Assembly (NCBI GenBank): GCA_001464475.1
Contig: LNDX01000010.1
Coordinates: forward strand, 62,001 to 126,000
Direction of reading: 5' to 3'
DNA from: Flavobacteriaceae bacterium Ga0077528
GTDB lineage: Bacteria; Bacteroidota; Bacteroidia; Flavobacteriales; Flavobacteriaceae
Length of the DNA: 64,000 nucleotides
Part shown: piece by piece, positions 63,850-64,000 of the stretch
How positions within the stretch are numbered: position 1 is the first letter of the stretch
Layout of the letters: the number at the start of each line of letters is the position of its first letter
The notes under the pieces: generated by a model
The model's database searches: none
Seen by the model: the letters and a program-made list of their open reading frames with translations, nothing else
What the model was told of the DNA's origin: nothing
Program-made: the position numbers and the translations under genes

Positions 63850-64000
63850 ATAACCTTACTTTCTCAAAAAGATTGAGTTTATCAATATGCAAAATAGTCT
63901 TGTTTTCATCTTCACTTCTAGTAAACATCGGTAAATATTTAGCACCATAAACCACTTCGTTAAACGTGTACGAAGTTCGTTTTACAACCGTTGTACTGTA
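63848..64000 (-). CDS. C-terminal fragment of an unidentified protein
   Basis: Only the last 50 residues are in the window, ending IDKLNLFEKVRL at a TAA. The visible part, including SYTFNEVVYGAKYLPMFTRSEDENK, has no motif I recognise. It is convergent with the DUF3857 operon and shares its bidirectional terminator. The rest of the gene lies to the right. Confidence 0.6.
   Translation of the reverse strand, partial: YSTTVVKRTSYTFNEVVYGAKYLPMFTRSEDENKTILHIDKLNLFEKVRL

Overview
The window is a chromosomal segment of a low-GC Bacteroidota bacterium, almost certainly a Flavobacterium or close relative. The evidence is the AT-rich sequence, two type IX secretion C-terminal sorting domains, TTG-N(18-20)-TAnnTTTG promoters, and many Bacteroidota families (DUF4252, DUF4369, DUF4476, DUF2805, tandem DUF1800/DUF1501). 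This is inferred from the sequence; no marker gene such as 16S rRNA is present.

Layout. 1-10 kb holds a partial ABC ATPase and four surface or secreted proteins: three fibre-like proteins with a shared N-terminal module but different C-termini, and a 1212-residue T9SS cargo. 10-20 kb holds a TetR-ABC1 kinase pair, an OmpA-like lipoprotein pair, htpG, and an unknown protein coupled to a NarL-type two-component system. 20-36 kb is mostly housekeeping and envelope genes: L,D-transpeptidase, DUF1800/DUF1501, a DMT transporter, aqpZ, alkB, a fatty acid hydroxylase family protein, a DUF2089-membrane protein-hydrolase operon, an M61 peptidase, an FKBP with calcium-type loops, and shikimate kinase. 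tRNA-Lys and tRNA-Leu lie at 36.2-36.4 kb, followed by a decayed copy of the tRNA-Leu 3' end and an orphan gene with a large palindrome.

37.4-49.7 kb has a cobalamin theme. A CarH/LitR-type B12-binding MerR regulator precedes crtI-crtB-crtZ, and both promoters carry a tandem 11-bp repeat that looks like its operator. crtI is broken by an internal deletion with frameshift. After a sigma factor/DUF4252 operon comes a B12 uptake locus: a TonB receptor behind a clear cobalamin riboswitch, and divergently a binding lipoprotein, permease and ATPase. The permease and ATPase genes are separated by a 0.59-kb unit that carries one GxxExxY nuclease-fold gene and is bounded by 18-bp inverted repeats. This unit looks like a single-gene mobile cassette and is the best candidate here for an undescribed element.

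49.7-64 kb holds a dienelactone hydrolase, paired membrane proteins, RNA-modifying enzymes, rmuC, a thioesterase, a diheme cytochrome next to an FG-GAP/ASPIC T9SS protein, and two DUF3857 transglutaminase-like proteins, the second without its catalytic cysteine. No CRISPR array, prophage, rRNA, transposase or replication origin was seen.
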